From positions 6,777,385 to 6,841,384 of the forward strand of contig CM067084.1 in assembly GCA_034008185.1 (NCBI GenBank): a stretch of 64,000 nt of DNA, written 5' to 3'. The translations under genes and the position numbers were made by a program. The notes beneath the pieces are model-generated. The model was not told where the DNA came from, did not search any database, and saw only the letters and a list, made by a program, of their open reading frames with translations. Shown here piece by piece: positions 62,999-64,000 of this stretch; within the stretch, counting starts at the first letter, position 1; each line of letters starts with the position of its first letter. The stretch comes from Gorsachius magnificus (Eukaryota > Chordata > Aves > Pelecaniformes > Ardeidae).

Positions 62999-64000
62999 GT
63001 TAGTGCTCAACAACGTTGCATGTGGTGTTCTTAATAGTGTGTGATTAAAAAATACATAACCGAGTCAAGAGGCTATCTCACACTGCTGTTCAATTTTTTT
63101 TTCTGTTCTGGCTGTAAAGTGTAAGGCAGAAGGGGAGGGTGTTGGTTTTTTGTTTGAGTTTGTGGTTTGGTTTTTTTTTTTTTTGGTTGTTTTTTTTTTC
63201 CAGATTGTTTTCTTTTTTTTTATAAAAGTTTAAGCATTTTGCAGCACACAGTTGCGGAAATTTACTTCCTGAATATGCTCTCGTGTTTTGTTAAATAGTT
63301 GTTCAAAATAAATTTTCGCACTTATGTCAAGAAGTGACTGAAGATGATTTTCAGAAGAATTAGCAAGTTTTCATTATGAAGGCCCGTGTACACGCATAAA
63401 AGATGGAAGGAGTCAAGTATGGGCTTTTTTTCCCCCATGCTATTAATATCTTGGAATTTACTTGTCCTTTGCAAGTAATGGCCTTTTTACCAAGACAAAT
63501 TCAAAATTTTCATTGATATTGCTATTTTTAGTGTACATGAATGAAATAAGATGATTGGACAAGATCCAAACTTGGCTAGATAGACCTACATTTTGACCTA
63601 GTTTGTCTTAGTTTGGCAGTTCTATCTCTTGTATTCTTAAACCCACTGTTACCTGGAATCGCTAATTCTGTGATATGAAAATATTGTGTAATACCTAGAA
63701 ACAAACAAATACAAATCTTAGAACCTATAAATGTACTGTCACAATAGATGATCTGGATATATAAATAGTTATTTTAGTTAACATTTGATGATAAATAAGG
63801 AAAACAACACTGCGGTCAGAATTAATGTAAGAAAATTGAATATCCTCAAAGGAACTTTGGCTAGAAGACAAAAAGGGGAAAAAAGACATCTTTACTTCTC
63901 GTTGTAACTTTACCTTTTGTCAGATGGCCCTGACAATAAATGCAGTAATTTTATTATTTTTTCCCTTGTCCCTGAACTCCTCCCTGCTGCAAACCCCTCC
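62999..64000 (+). other. BLTP1: 5' part of the next BLTP1 intron
   Basis: No exon is present to the window edge. The sequence has a G/T-rich tract at 63130-63200 and otherwise plain AT-rich DNA. The gene continues beyond the window for roughly another 1,800 codons (estimate from the known family length). Confidence 0.85.
63130..63200 (+). repeat. G/T-rich low-complexity tract
   Basis: About 70 bases of T and G runs, with two long T runs, just after the last exon. Same polarity as the tracts at 2726, 17311, 42313 and 62717. Confidence 0.8.

Noticed and set aside
1..64000. CRISPR array, operon, phage or other prokaryotic system
   Set aside because: No regularly spaced repeats and no bacterial gene organisation; the window is one vertebrate gene with introns.
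1..64000. tRNA, snoRNA or microRNA genes within introns
   Set aside because: I looked for tRNA boxes, C/D-box pairs and long hairpins and found no convincing candidate; a covariance-model scan would be decisive.

Overview
The window is vertebrate nuclear DNA, almost certainly from a bird. It is AT-rich (roughly 60% or more A+T by eye) and has no bacterial-style gene packing. The only real protein-coding signal is a series of short exons separated by GT-AG introns of 148 to 3,440 bases. The avian assignment rests on a 3' fragment of a CR1 LINE of the type typical of bird genomes (about 42485-43188) and on a solo LTR of an avian endogenous retrovirus (11285-11869). The exact species cannot be told from the sequence.

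All recognisable exons belong to one gene on the + strand: BLTP1 (formerly KIAA1109; Tweek in Drosophila, related to yeast Csf1). It encodes a giant bridge-like lipid transfer protein of about 5,000 residues that forms a long hydrophobic groove at membrane contact sites. I place 47 consecutive internal exons between 882 and 62998. Together they carry 8,854 coding bases (2,951 complete codons) with no internal stop and no phase break. From memory of the human protein this is roughly residues 275 to 3,225. The N-terminal membrane anchor and first exons lie upstream of the window, and the C-terminal part lies downstream. No promoter, start codon, stop codon or 3'UTR of the gene is present.

Layout: 1-881 is the end of an intron. 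Exons 1-10 (882-10285) encode the N-terminal groove portion. Exons 11-16 (12901-23951) continue it and include five consecutive exons that start and end between codons. Exons 17-20 (25584-28855) hold a cysteine cluster, a poly-serine stretch and the longest exon, a largely disordered segment with a phospho-FFAT-like motif. Exons 21-33 (29677-41849) return to groove-type sequence. Exons 34-38 (43783-48937) mix disordered Ser/Pro-rich and basic Asn/Lys-rich stretches with conserved beta-rich sequence. Exons 39-47 (50264-62998) are strongly conserved groove sequence, with one 51-base exon. The window ends inside the next intron.

Intron content is mostly unremarkable. Exceptions are the solo LTR, the CR1 fragment, two MIR-like SINE relics, a 26-base C run next to an acceptor site, several G/T-rich tracts on the sense strand, small hairpins, a 21-base tandem repeat and a palindromic TAATTA cluster. 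I see no second gene, tRNA, rRNA, snoRNA, CRISPR array or novel multi-gene system. The most interesting observations are regulatory or protein-motif details inside BLTP1.
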